This document shows, piece after piece, positions 51,374 through 64,000 of a DNA stretch of 64,000 nt. Every line of letters starts with the position of its first letter. Positions within the stretch are counted from its first letter, which is position 1. Position numbers and translations under genes: made by a program. The stretch lies in contig OX393550.1 in assembly GCA_947650365.1 (NCBI GenBank), positions 69,910,978 to 69,974,977 on the forward strand. Reading direction: 5' to 3'. This stretch comes from Chamaelirium japonicum. Taxonomy: Eukaryota > Streptophyta > Magnoliopsida > Liliales > Melanthiaceae. The notes beneath the pieces were generated by a model. That model was not told where the DNA came from. It saw nothing but the letters and a program-made list of their open reading frames with translations, and searched no databases.

Positions 51374-54300
51374 ATCTCCCACTTGGCCTAGCGGGGAACA
51401 ACAGTCTTAACTCCCATGGCATCCATGTGCTTCTCAAAAGCCTTGGTCGGTAACGCCTTTGTGAAAGGGTCCGCCATGTTATCTGCAGACGCCACCTGAG
51501 TCACTGCAACCTCCCCTCGCTTCTGCAAGTCCCGGATAATGTAGTATTTCTACTCGATATGCTTACTCTTCTGGTGATATCTTGGCTCCTTGGATTGTGC
51601 TACCGCTCCACTATTGTCACAGTAAAGGATAATAGGATCTTGAGCTCCCGGTACGCATCCTAAGTCCGTGAGGAACTTCTTGAGCCACACCACCTCCTTA
51701 GCTGCTTCGCACACCGCAATGTACTCAGCCTCTATCGTCGAATCCGCGATGCATCCCTGCTTCACGCTCCTCCAACTGACAGTTCCTCCTCTTAATAAAA
51801 ACACAAACCCTGATGTTGATCTCCTGGATTCCGGATCTGATGCAAAGTCAGAATCCGTATATCCAATCGGCATCAGTTCCTGTGAAGAGTAAACTAACTC
51901 ATAATCTCTCGTCCTACGGAGATACTTGAGTATACTTTTCACAGCAGTCCAGTGCCCTAGACCCGGATTTGACTGATACCTGCCCATCATGCCTACTGCA
52001 TAGCATATATCTGGTCTCGTGCACTGCATGACATACATCAGACTCCCTACTGCCGAAGCATAAGGTATCTTCTGCATCTCTGCCCTCTCCTTAGGAGTCT
52101 TAGGACCCTGATCCTTGGACAATTTCATTTCATGTCTGAATGGAACCAGTCCCTTCTTGGAGTTGTGCATACTGAATCTGACCAAGATAGTATCTATGTA
52201 GGCTGACTGTGATAGCGAGAGAATCTTGTTCTGACGATCTCGAGTTACCTTGATCCCCAGAACATAACTCGCTTCACCTAGGCCTTTCATGTCAAATTGA
52301 GAGGATAACCACATCTTCACTGTAGACAACGTTCCAATATCGTTTCCGATGAGCAGGATATCGTCTACGTAAAGCACTAGAAAAACTACTGCAGTCTTAT
52401 CGCTCCTTTTATAAACACATGGTTCATCCACGTTCTGCTCAAATCCATAAGACTGGATAGCTTGATCAAAACGCATGTTCCAACTTCTAGATGCTTGTTT
52501 CAGTCCATAAATGGACCTTTGCAACTTGCACACCAGACTTTCCTGACCTTTTGTGACAAAGCCTAGAGGCTGAGACATGTAGATGTCTTCTTTCAAATCC
52601 CCGTTGAGGAACGCGGTCTTGACGTCCATTTGCCAGATCTTTCAATCATAATGGGCTGCAATGGATAAGAGAATCCGGATAGACTTAAGCATAGCCACTG
52701 ACGAAAAGGTTTCGTTATAGTCGATCCCTTCTCGCTGGGTATAACCCTTAGCGACTAGTATAGCTTTGTAAGTCTCAACGGTACCATCCAGACCTCTTTT
52801 TCTTTTGTACACCCACTTACACCCAACAGGTTTAATGTTGTGAGGTGGTGTTACAAGTGTCCAGACCGAGTTTTGGGACATCGATGTCAGTTCTGCCTCC
52901 ATGGCTTCTTGCCATGCTGCATGGTCAGAGGATACCATCGCTTCGTCATAGTTCAGAGGATCATCCTCCTGAAACTCTGGATCCACCATAAAGGCTTCTC
53001 CAATGTATCTATCAGGAGCACTTGTGGTCCTCCCACTGTGACGAGCCTGCGGTGGTTCCATAGGAGTCGATTCTACAGTATCGTTAATCTTAGTGGTATC
53101 GGCTCCCACTACGTTTTCTGTCTGCGTACTCCCATCAGTACCAAGCAATTCTTCAAGAACTACTTTACTGGTGGCTTATGGTCTATTAAGTAATCCTGCT
53201 CCAGGAATACGACGTTCATCGAGACGACAACCTTTCTATCCTCAGGATCATAAAATAAACCACCCTTTGTCCCTTTTGGATACCCAACGAACATACATAC
53301 CTTAGTTTTTGATTCCATCTTATCTCGCTTGTCCTTCCGCACATGTGCTGGACAACCTCAAATCCTAAAGTGCTGTAGGTTTGGCTTTCGCTTCAACCAC
53401 AGCTCCCAAGAAGTTAGGGGTACTGACTTTGATAGAACAAAGTTCAAAATATATGTTGCCGTCTCTAGGGCATATCCCCAAAAACTAGGTGGCAATGTGG
53501 CATAACTCATCATAGTCTGAATCATGTCTAATAAAGTTCGGTTTCTTCTCTCAGATACACTGTTTTGTTGTGGTGTCCCTGGTGCAGTCAACTGGGATAC
53601 GATCCCATGCTCACGCAGGTACCCAATAAATTCATCCGATAGGTATTCCCCTCCTCGATCCGATCGAAGAGACTTGATACTTTTACCCGTCTGATTTTCT
53701 GCTTCAGCTCTGAACTCCTTGAACTTATCAAAGGATTCAGACTTCCACCACATTAGGTATATGTATCCAAACCTCGAGTGATCATCCGTGAAGGTGATAA
53801 AATACTCGAAGCCTCCTATGACACGGACACTTATGGGCCCATATACATCAGTGTGTACCAACTCTAATACCTCCTTAGATCTGCTACCTTTGGCTCGGAA
53901 AGATCTTTTAGTCATCTTGCCTTCCAGGTAAGACTCACACTTCGGTAGGCTTTCTGAAATATCTGGACTTAAGAGTCCTACCTTAACCAACCTGTGAATC
54001 CAGTCTGAGGCTATGTGTCCAAGCCTTAGATGCCAAAGGATTATTGGATTATCTGAGGGATTTTTTCTTTTAGATGAATTAATCACACAAGCTTTAGTTA
54101 TGTTATCCTGCTTATGATTGGAGTTAATTACATAGAGACCATTCTGTATCTTTTCCTTACAAACAAAGGAACCATTCAATTTAATTAACACACCAGAAAT
54201 ATCAAATAAAACTGAAAAACCTTCATTATTCAATAAGGAAACAGAAATTAAGTTTCGTCTCAAGGACGGTACATAAAGGATGTCTCTAAGTAATAAACTT

Positions 54301-57291
54301 CTTCCATTAAGGAACTGCAAGATGACATCTCCAACTGCTTCAGCCTCTGCCATGGACTCAGTTCCCATGCTTAGGATCATCTCCCCTTCACCCAGTTTTC
54401 TTATCTCCTTGAACCCCTGCAAATTATTGCAAGCATGGTTAGTGGAACCAGAATCCACAATCCATGAAATTGGAGAACAACTGGATACTACAAGGGATTC
54501 CACTATGTGGATTTGAGATATATCTTTCTCAGCCTTCTTGGGAGCCGCGCGGCAGTCGCCCTTCCAGTGCCCCTTCTTGTTGCATCGAAAATATTTTTCT
54601 TTGGACTTCACCGGACCATTCTGCTTAGCAACCTGCAACTGCACCTGGCCCATCTTCACGGGCTTCTTAGACTTTCTTTTCTGAAACTTACCCTAGGCTT
54701 TCAGAGAAGAATTCCGCTCTACGTTCAGGGATTGGGCTCCTGCCTTCATCCCGTCCTCTGCTGCCTGGAGCGCCGCTAGGAGCTCTGCGTTAGACATCTC
54801 CAACCGGTTAGGATTGAAGTTGGTAACGAAGCCCTCAAACGCTCCTGACAGAGACGCGAGGAAAACGTCGGTCTGGATCTCTATATCCAAGATGACATCG
54901 AAGGAACCAAGCTCGTTCACATAGCCAAACAATTTCAGCATATGATCCCGAACTAAAGTCTCCTCTGCCATCTTTGTGGACACCAATTTCTTGATGGTCA
55001 GGTAACGAGTTACCCGACTACGACCCTCGAACATTTCCTTTATGTAGAGCATCATATCTGAAGCGAAGGCCATGTCTTCGACTTGCTTCTGAAGGACGGT
55101 CTGCAAGGATGCCACTATGTAGCACTTGCACATCTCATCAGTATCTAGCCAGTATTTCCATTCCTTCAACTGAGCCTCAGTTGCACTTGGTCCCGGTATG
55201 GCCGGTTGAGGGGTACTTAGGGCAATTGTGTGTTTGCCAACCCTTAGGACGAGCATCAGGTTACGCTTCTAGTCCTCGTAGTTTGGTCCCGTAAGTTTGT
55301 TATCATTAAGTATGGAGGCAAGGGGTCGAGCTTGGTCATGATTTCTGTAAACATTGGTTTAAAGCAATAGTTAGGGTCTACTACAATCTATTTCATGGAA
55401 TTTAGAAATAGATAATGTCTACTCCAGCCGCTATGTCTTCACTACCTCAAGTGGAGACATCCAGGAATCTAAATTCCCTGAGCTGGAGCACTGAGATCGG
55501 TCTTGAATTGGAGACAACATCTCGGTTAGAGCATGCAACCACTTCTGCCAACGGGGTTTTTACGACCCAGTCTTTATCAGAATTACCTATGGTAAACTGA
55601 AAGACCTCTCAGTCTCCTTTTGGCCAGCTTTATGTGACCCGCGTGCATAACAACAGCGGCTTCACACAAGCTTTCGGATGCTTCCAACAAATCTAGGTGG
55701 TGTCGGCAGGGGGGTTCATAGGCTTCCGCGGTGCAGGAAAAAAATCGTCACCCACTGCCATCGGTATCCTCCATGTCCCGAAGGAAACCACTAGGCGAAC
55801 CAGCATGGAAGAAAACATAGCTCTTACTCGGTGGGAATATCGAACTACGTACCTCCCACCCAGACCCTTAGCCGATTGATTGTGGAGGCCAGGGGCTCCC
55901 CTTTGGAGGGAACCTCTTACACATCCATTCTTTATGAGGTTTTATGCATATCTAGAAAGGTCACGACCTCCTAGACTTAGACCCTAGTCTACCGTGCTCC
56001 CACTAGGATTACAAACCCTCCTGCAAAGCATTAATATTCTCGGAAAATATCATAGTCCCTACCCTGAATACTCAGCTCTCGCCTTTCTTGCAAGGATCAC
56101 ATTACATAGATTCCAAGGATCCCGATACTTCACTAGTTTGCCCATAATCCTAAGATCTGGAGCCTAGCCTAAGGTCAACGTGGAAAGGACTCCCACTACG
56201 ATGATGCCTCATTCACAATTTGATGCCTAATGTCATAGTAGACCTTATCTCATTACAGATTTCGATGCTGGCCAAATAGGGACATCCGACAACCTCCGCC
56301 GGACCTCAACCTAATGGTGGCATAACCAAATCGTGATGAGTTTATATTACCATCAAACGTTATCTAGAAAAGGGTATCACACAGTGAAATCCTAACCTAA
56401 CTTGGTCGCTAGGACCACGTGGGGAAAGGGCATCCCACTAGGCTTATCATACTTCTTATGGAGACATTAGTTAATTACCTCTAAACAAATCTAACACTGC
56501 GTCTATCTCGGTGCACAGTACTTGGCTACTTGAACTACCACGAGGGCGGTTACCGTCTTTCCTTTTAGCTAGCCACCGGATTCGCACATGTTAGAACCAT
56601 TTAGAGACACCGATGAATCCATAAGCTTAGTACTAACCCTAAGCCTAATCTAGAGACAAACTCACAAGCAAGATAATAAAATTATCATCGAATTCTCTAA
56701 ACAATAAGTAAAGAGAATCAACAGAAAAATATCCAAACTGAATCAAGTCCAGGGTCCGACCCCTGAACCTGAATAGCACAGCCAAGATATCATGCTCTTC
56801 CGTTCTGCACGATCTCTGACGACGATCCCCATCATCGCCGACGTGCACGCTTTCGCCGGGTCTTTGCACGCCATGGTACCGCTTGCCCGAACTATGGATG
56901 AAGCATCATCTCCTTCTTCCTGTGACCGAAAAACTAACACGCTCTGAGCAAGTGCTCGTTCGTGTACAATTTCACTAGAAAGAAAAGAAGACAATCCTAA
57001 AAACATGGCCAAGGAACAGAGGATGGCCAACCCCCACCCTCGCCCATCTAGAGCCTTAAAATCCACAGACAATAATAATCAATGCAAAAATAAAATCCGG
57101 GGTCCGACCCCCGGATGCATGCAATCACAGATTACTATTCAGCGCGGCACCTGCAAAAAGACGATACATAGCACAATCCATATGCATGATCTACGCCGAA
57201 CCCCGACGAAAATATATGACATCATATATTCACATGATGTTTTCACGAATTCATACATAAAATATACACCAAAGCGTGCTCTGATACCAAT

Positions 57292-59247
57292 TGTTGGAAT
57301 TGGGTTCCGCTAATCAGAGTCAAAGCAGAAGCAAAAGAAAGATCTGAAGATCATACGGTGTATGTTTCATTACAATTTCGCTATAAAATAATCTACATGC
57401 AAATCTACGATCTTAACATATGTGCGGACACCCTAGAGGCATACTACGATCTACGAAAGACATGAATGCATCTAGTTAGGTGTTTAGAATCATCATACCT
57501 TTTGAATCTATGATCCGGAGACGACGGAACGATGAAGAACCGCACTTGAATCGCAAGGTAAACTGTCGGATAGCACCTTGTTCTTTGCGAATTGAAGAAT
57601 CCTCGAAATCCCGTCTCTGAGTGCAAGGATTTCGAGCCGACGGACGAATCCGTTGCGAAGACGATGGCTAGCCGTAAGATCTTCTCCACCTCTTTCTCTC
57701 TTCTTTCTTCTCCTTTCTTCCTCTTCATTCTCCCTTCTTCTTCCTGTCTTTTCCTTGGCTGAAACCACAAAGGAGGGGCACAGAGGGGGGTTCGGATTTT
57801 CCTGGAGGAGAGGGAGCACTTGTGGTCGGCCCTCCCTTTCTCTATTCCTTTATAGGACTGGTCTCCCATGGCTCCAAGGAGGCTTGGGCCGGCCCCTAGG
57901 TGGATAGGGATAAGGGGGGGCAGTTTTTAGGGATTCCGGGTGTCTATCGTGAAGCCTGGACGAAAACGCCCTTCACGAAAAACGGAAAACTGAAAGAGAG
58001 ACTGAGTGAGGTGCGCTACTCGGAATCGAATTCCGTCAGTGCCTGTGAGCTCTTGGAATTATTCTGCTCAATCTAAGATCCATATTTAATATGTTTTGAG
58101 CCATATTTCAGTATTTATCAAAATACCCCTACGGCCCGTAATACATATGAATTAGGTTCTTTGGCTCCGGGCTTGCGCTCCATCGCGCTACTTCGCATCC
58201 AACGTATCCAACTAGGTCGGAAAACAATTCCTATACGCAACGACAGGGTGGAACCTTCAGGGTTCGGGATCTCTAGCTCCAACCGGATCCCTGATTAACT
58301 GTTCCGGTGACACACCGAAAGTTCCGTTAATTAGCCCTAATCCGATTATCCCGGTAAGCCATCCAGAGTGCGATGCGAGTTAAACTCTAGTGATCCTAAA
58401 CATATGTTACTCTCTCGTAATCCTGTTCTCTACTATACTCCGATAATCCTTAGTCCCTCATATTACTGGTGCCATGATACGACTTGGGCGGTGGGGAGCA
58501 CTGTCAGATCCCGATCAATCATCTGACTAGGGTTTGATGACTTATCATCTATAACACCACACACCTTCCGGTGCTATGCCTAGCATCCGGAACATCGTCA
58601 GTCATACTGACAAACACCAGGCCTGGGTTAACTGTGTGGATAGATTGACTCATCAAAACGCACCCATCCAACACTGGACGTCGGATAACCTGTAGGGATT
58701 ACATGTCACTCAAGCGCCAGCCGGGTAACCCAACGTACCGTGGTATTGGACTATGGAAGGTCCGCACACGTTGGCACATCAAAGCACCACACAACTGGTT
58801 GGCCCAGTGAACATGGTCCCTCAGGGTTAAGGACAGATTATCTATAGTAGTAAGACGGTTTATGCACCAGTGTCTGAATCACTGAGCTGTGCACCGTCTT
58901 TGTTCCTGTTCAACAAGATCATCGTGCATGGTCAGGTGAATGGGAATCCCACATTCCCATGGTGGAGACTTCACCACATCCTCTACCTGCCAACAGCTTG
59001 TTCTCGGTAAAGCAACCGACATCACCTAAGCTGTGAACTAGTTCTAGGTCTACACAGAACTGGTCCACTGGGTCTCCCAAGCATGGATCCACCATGCGCC
59101 TCAGTGGCCTACAGTGTTCCCTAGGGTCCTTTTATTATATGAGTATTATCATATACCAGGGTAGTATTCTAATGAATGCAATAACCAAAGTCATCTTTAT
59201 TAATGTTAATACAGAAATTCCACGCTAAGGACACACGAGCTACAACA
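57292..59247 (-). repeat. 5' LTR of the complete Copia
   Basis: 1956 bp, begins TGTTGTAGCTCG and ends CCAATTCCAACA on the minus strand. The primer binding site follows at 57289-57276. Host DNA resumes at 59248 with the GTTTT duplication. Confidence 0.93.
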
Positions 59248-59252
59248 GTTTT

Positions 59253-59423
59253 GACTTGATCAAAAACACTTCTATAATCAAGGAAAATGAGAGATAAGTG
59301 GAGAAAAAAGGGGGGGGGGGGTAGCCCTAGCCTCTAAGAGTGCTTATCCTTGCTAGGGTCGGCCCTATAAATGAGTAGAGGGAGAGAGGGGGTCGGCGCT
59401 ATCCTAGCTAGGGCTGGAACTAT
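59253..59423 (+). other. Probable continuation of the old Copia LTR
   Basis: With the complete Copia removed, this sequence joins to 49412, where a TATATAG box at about 49378 lies in the older LTR. It includes a run of about 12 G near 59311. The LTR end is not recognised, because a chain of TA-flanked palindromes follows. Confidence 0.5.
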
Positions 59424-60311
<888 letters not shown>

Positions 60312-60519
60312 TTCTCTTAATGGTTTGTGAAAGATTTTTTTTATGTAAAATCTATCTTTTGGTTGTGCCTTTTGATTCTCCTATGTTTCTCAATTCTCCT
60401 TCTTCTATGTCGTTGTGTGCTTTCTAGAAGAGGTGTGTGCGAAGAGATTTTGAGATAAAATTTTCCACACAAAAAACTATTATTTATTTTTAAAAATAAG
60501 AAATAGCATTACTTTTGCT
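60312..60519. other. Short non-coding tract
   Basis: T-rich, CT-rich and AT-rich stretch between the palindrome chain and the next hAT-like element. It may still belong to the disrupted old Copia LTR or leader. Nothing else is recognised. Confidence 0.3.
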
Positions 60520-61601
60520 CCTATGGCTAGGGGTGGATCCAGGATTTTCTTCCAGGAGGGGCAAAGGTATCAGATAATATAATGTAATCTCAAAAAAAAA
60601 AAGTTCCTTGTGTAGTTGGGCGCTTGTGCTAATTGCTCGTTGGCAGTTGAGAGTCTAAGACAGCTACAGTGTTTTGAATTAGCGGATGGGGTACTTGATA
60701 ACGGATGGGATGCCTGACAAAGAGTTCTAGGGTTTTTTTAGGGAGCAACTTGGGCGGGCCAGCCGAACCCAACCCGAATTTGGGCGGGCTTGGGTTAGGA
60801 TTTTATTTGTATGGATTGGGCTTGGGTTGGAAAATCCCAACCCGATCTCAATTCGGATTGGGCTTGGGCAGAGGCTTCGGGCAACCCGACCCAGCCCGAA
60901 ACCTGACCATTAAGTAAATAACATTTAATATAATATAATCTTAAATAGGTCCGATCAGAATCCATCTGTTGGATCTTCCGTTGAATACAAATTGAGGTCG
61001 CACTGTGGTGGAGCTTTGATAGATATTTATCCCGCTTCTAATGGCCGTTGTTGGATGAGCATTTATCCATTCAAAGATGAACCATCATCTATATAAGAAT
61101 GCAAATAATTGCTTTATGCATTGCACTATCGCAAATGAATTGTTATATGTTGATTATTTTTAGGTAATTACACTTTGCTCCCTTGAAAGTTTAGTTTAAA
61201 AATACTTAATGCCCAGTAGTTTATTTTGTTCCAAATCGTCCTTGAAATGTTAGCACAATACCTTATTTTGTCAACTACTAAATTTTCTCATTTGGTAGTT
61301 TTTATTTGATCAAAACTGAATTGAAGGGGGCAAAATGTATTTTTTAACTGTATCGGGGTTAAGTGTTTTTTAGCTAAATATTACGGGGCAAAGTGTAATT
61401 CATCCCCCACTTTCTGGTTTCACGTGTTAAAGAGGGAAAGGAGGGCTCGGAACTCTCCATCACGTCTAAAAGAAGGAAGGGTTCCCAATTTGGTTTGTTG
61501 ACGTATCAAAGAAGCAAAGGACGACTTACACGGCCTGATGATTTTGTCATAGATCAGGTGTTAGGGTCAATCAATGAGGCGGTTAGACTCTTGACGACGA
61601 C

Positions 61602-61603
<2 letters not shown>

Positions 61604-61670
<67 letters not shown>
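61604..61670. repeat. GA microsatellite
   Basis: About 33 uninterrupted GA dinucleotides. The apparent reading frames over it on both strands are artefacts of the repeat. Confidence 0.95.
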
Positions 61671-61675
<5 letters not shown>

Positions 61676-61742
61676 CAATATGGAGGGATAGATAGTTGGC
61701 TCTTAGGGGGGCAGAAGAGGGGACCAGTACAGTAGTATGGGG

Positions 61743-62198
61743 TAGGGGTGGCAATGGTTCGTGTTGTGTCTAGTGTTGTGTCATGTCCAAAACCTCTAGA
61801 TCCGGATCCGACCCGTTTAACTTATCGAGTCTAGATCCTAAACCCGTACCCGACCCGTAAATAAACGGATAGACCCGATAAGACCCGGTAAGACCCGTTT
61901 ACCACCCGGGTCTGTCCAGTTGACCCGATCCGACCCAATCCGACTCGACCCAACATGACCCGAAAGATCTGCTAGTATTATATATTATAGTATCAGATTG
62001 CGGGTAGACCCAACCCGACCCGACACGGCCCATTGAATACTAAACGTGTCTTAACGGGTCTAACGTGTCTAGATCCTAAACCCGGACCCGACCCGTTTAT
62101 TAAACGGATCTATCGTGTCAACCCGTTTACGACCCGAAACCGTTTAGCCCTGACCTAGACCCGTTAACTTCGTGTCGGGTCCTAAATTGCCAGCCCTA
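61743..62198. mobile_element. Nested hAT-like MITE, 456 bp, rich in ACCCG
   Basis: Ends TAGGGGTGGCAAT and ATTGCCAGCCCTA (12 of 13 paired). Perfect 8-bp target duplication GTATGGGG at 61735-61742 and 62199-62206. Interior dominated by ACCCGACCCG / CGGGTC repeats in both orientations. No coding capacity. Confidence 0.9.
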
Positions 62199-62268
62199 GT
62201 ATGGGGGTTTCAAATTTTCAGGGGGGACTGCCCCCCGGACCCGATGTAGCTCCGCCATTGCCTATGGT

Positions 62269-62706
62269 CATGTTTAGTAGTATTTTTGTGAGCCACACAA
62301 CATCGGACACACGCCGCTATTTCGTGTTGAGCAATGTTCTTTCTGTCGGTCAACCACGTGCCAAATGCCAACTTGACTACGAACTTCAAAGAAAAAAAAC
62401 TTGGCGATAGTTGGGCTGTCCCGTTCACCAATCGGGTCTGGCTTCATTGGCTGTGATAGTGCCACGTCAAGTTGGCAAATCAGGTTGGCAGAATAGCATT
62501 TTTTCCTTTGGGTGTGTTCTTTTCAATGTTTGCCAACTTGACTTGCTAGGGTCTTTGCCTGACAGTTTGGGTCTGGGGCTGACTCGGTTGGGGCTGCTGT
62601 CATTGTGCCACGTCAAGGTGGAAGCCAATTGGTAACCGGCAAACAAGCTGGCAATGAACCGTGGCCACATTGCCGTGTGTCCGTTGTTACGTGTCGGATG
62701 TGTAGT
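62269..62706. other. Intergenic tract
   Basis: GTGCCACGTCAAGxTGG occurs twice (62460 and 62606) with TTGGCAA/TTGCCAA words around it, suggesting a decayed repeat. No gene seen. Confidence 0.4.
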
Positions 62707-63640
62707 CACCACCAAAAGGGAAAGCACATCGAGCGCAAAAGCACCATCATAAGTAGAAGCATATCGAGCGCAAATTTTACTTGATTGGGCAGTTTCAAAA
62801 GCACGAATGAGTAGTGGTGACATAGATTGCATCTGTAGATAATATTGCTGATCTTTTTACCAAGACGATGCTTATTACATTACACCAATACTGTTAAAAA
62901 ATGGCGGGCAATGACCGTCATTTTTAAATATGTTATTTTCCAGTTTATCGTTTTTTACGACTAAAAAATTATGAATTGACCGTCATTTATTAAAAGACAA
63001 ACTTTGCCCATCGTTTATTTATGTAGTTTATTCTACAAATTGGTATAGTATAAATGCATTCAAGCGATATTTGGAAGCAATGAGAGTCAAACCATTTTGC
63101 TTCGCTAGACCAAGTGGGAGATTGTTAGAATTTATGTGTTCTAAGCTTGTAAAACTCTAAATTTTGATCTATTAATAAAAGATGAATGTTATTATATGAG
63201 ATGCATATTGGTACATAACACAGTTACATGTTTTTAATAGAACAGAGAGCCATGGCTACACAATAATCTAAATCAGTTTACAGCTATGATTAGATTGCTC
63301 GCCTCATCATGATAAGCTGTGTCTGTGGTCGAACGGAACCAACACGATGGAAAAATCGGTGAGTAGACACGTGTGCACTAAACCGTGTTTCTACTTAGGG
63401 TAAAACGGTCCTAAATTCTGAGGAATCACGACTAATGGGCTAACTAGTTATGTGGTGCTTTGGTGCACCAATGTGTGAGGGTCCAGTTACGTGATTCAAA
63501 ACTATGGTGTACTGCGTTACCCGGCTAGCACCGCATCAGCATGCTACTCCAGCAGGCTATCCATACCCCTAGCGGGAGGTGCGTTCCTTGGTTTGACTTA
63601 CGTTGTACCAAATCAAGGCCTGGTGGTCATCAGTTGGACT
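62707..63640 (+). mobile_element. Second copy of the old Copia 3' end and LTR start
   Basis: Fossil fragment matching about 47610-48562: RNase H end, the CACTA-like insertion, the polypurine tract at 63111-63120 and the LTR from 63123. Close to the first copy overall, with a small local duplication at its start and one segment of about 50 bp missing relative to the other copy. The LTR is interrupted at 63640. Confidence 0.85.
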
Positions 63641-64000
63641 TAGGGATGACAATTATTCGGGTTTATCGGGCTACCCGACCCTACCCGACCCTATTGGGAC
63701 GGGTTTGGGATGCTCAAAAACGGGTTTGGGACGGGTTTGGGATTTGAATTTAAAACCCGGTCGGGTTTGGGTCGGGTTCGGGTTTTACTCCAACCCGCCC
63801 CGACCCGACCCGGGTATACAACCTATTAGGCTATCATATGAGTATGCTTACTATTGCTCTTAGCTTATTAGAGTTTTTGCTTAATATTTTTATGGAGACT
63901 TCCATGTTGAGTTGTGTTCCATACCTTTGATGAGTATATTTACCATTGCTCTTAGCTTATCAGAATTTTTGCTCAATACTCTTCTCTATGTAGAGCTGCA
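63641..64000. mobile_element. Left part of a hAT-like element running out of the window
   Basis: Starts TAGGGATGACAATTATTCGG, like the end of the element at 61743, directly after GTTGGACT. The other Copia copy at 48552-48570 reads through this point without interruption. ACCCGACCC / GGGTTTGGG repeats follow to about 63815. A unit of about 48 bp is duplicated (63839-63886 and 63931-63979). The right end and second target copy lie outside the window. Confidence 0.7.

Larger units (their letters stand above)
49418..59247 (-). mobile_element. Structurally complete Copia LTR retrotransposon, 9.83 kb
   Basis: Fossil element on the minus strand. Both LTRs are 1956 bp (49418-51373 and 57292-59247) and a perfect 5-bp target duplication GTTTT lies at 49413-49417 and 59248-59252. 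A primer binding site (TGGTATCAGAGC, initiator-Met type) sits 2 bases inside the 5' LTR, and a polypurine tract (AAGTGGGAGAT) abuts the 3' LTR. Gag lies at roughly 54.7-55.3 kb, protease and integrase at 53.3-54.6 kb, reverse transcriptase and RNase H at 51.6-53.1 kb. A leader of about 2 kb precedes gag. Whole in structure, but the coding region is broken, by about four or five changes. The LTRs differ by about 4-5% in the parts I compared, so perhaps 1-3 million years, more if the host evolves slowly. Lineage probably Angela/Tork-type. Confidence 0.93.
60528..62260. mobile_element. hAT-like element, about 1.73 kb, with a nested hAT-like element
   Basis: Left end TAGGGGTGGATCCAGG, right end complement CAATGGCGGAGCTAC, the GGxGGATCC / GGCGGAGC type common in plant hAT derivatives. 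8-bp duplication CCTATGGC (60520-60527) / CCTATGGT (62261-62268). The interior is non-coding and contains a GGGCTTGGGTTGG-type repeat tract (60735-60905), a GA microsatellite (61604-61670) and a 456-bp nested element. The ends match each other only partly, so the call is less sure than for the nested one. Confidence 0.65.

Overview
This is a nuclear window from a flowering plant. The evidence is intron-rich genes with GT-AG junctions, a B-type ABC transporter of the plant ABCB4/11/21 type, a plant BAP31-like ER protein, Copia LTR retrotransposons, an L1-type LINE, and many hAT-like, Mutator-like and TA-flanked non-autonomous DNA transposons. The GC-rich first exons of both host genes would fit a monocot or magnoliid, but the species cannot be fixed from sequence alone.

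Host genes. (1) On the minus strand, 9094 down to 1299, lies an apparently intact 12-exon ABCB/P-glycoprotein gene. Its exons join in frame to 1267 residues with two complete nucleotide-binding domains. One intron carries a TIR element with a GC-rich, Pack-MULE-like interior; another carries a small Mutator-like MITE. (2) On the plus strand, 36701-43798, lies a two-exon BAP31-like gene of 221 residues. It ends in a dilysine KKTT tail, and its single 6.4 kb intron is filled with repeats. (3) Between them, 13.83-24.75 kb, is a second, dead, partial copy of the 3' part of the ABCB locus (3' flank, last exon, introns and pieces of exons 11 and 10). A Copia element and at least two hAT-like elements have opened it up.

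Mobile-element layout. 14.99-15.97 kb: hAT-like element inside the ABCB copy. 16.46-23.78 kb: broken Copia with LTR pieces in opposite orientations, a palindromic TA-flanked element in one LTR, and a 3.3 kb non-coding insertion-like tract. 24.44-24.70 kb: hAT-like element whose empty site survives in the parent gene. 26.44-26.87 kb: hAT-like element. 28.9-35.3 kb: broken L1-type LINE. 36.05-36.32 kb: Mutator-like MITE just upstream of the BAP31 gene. 39.26-40.23 kb: a hAT-like element nested in another, inside the BAP31 intron. 40.26-40.73 kb: TA-flanked palindrome. 45.3-49.4 kb: old 5'-truncated Copia. Its 3' LTR is invaded by a structurally complete Copia (49418-59247, LTRs of 1956 bp, GTTTT target duplication) and, apparently in what remains of that LTR, by a chain of three palindromic elements joined by TA arrays (59.42-60.31 kb). 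60.53-62.26 kb: a hAT-like element with another hAT-like element inside it. 62.71-63.64 kb: a second copy of the old Copia 3' end, interrupted by a hAT-like element that leaves the window.

The most interesting signal is the family of palindromic elements embedded in TA microsatellites: five members at three places. A sister LTR serves as an almost empty site and shows that the long TA arrays were not there before insertion. All TE boundaries given to the base come from reading terminal repeats and target duplications by eye. Divergences and ages are estimates.
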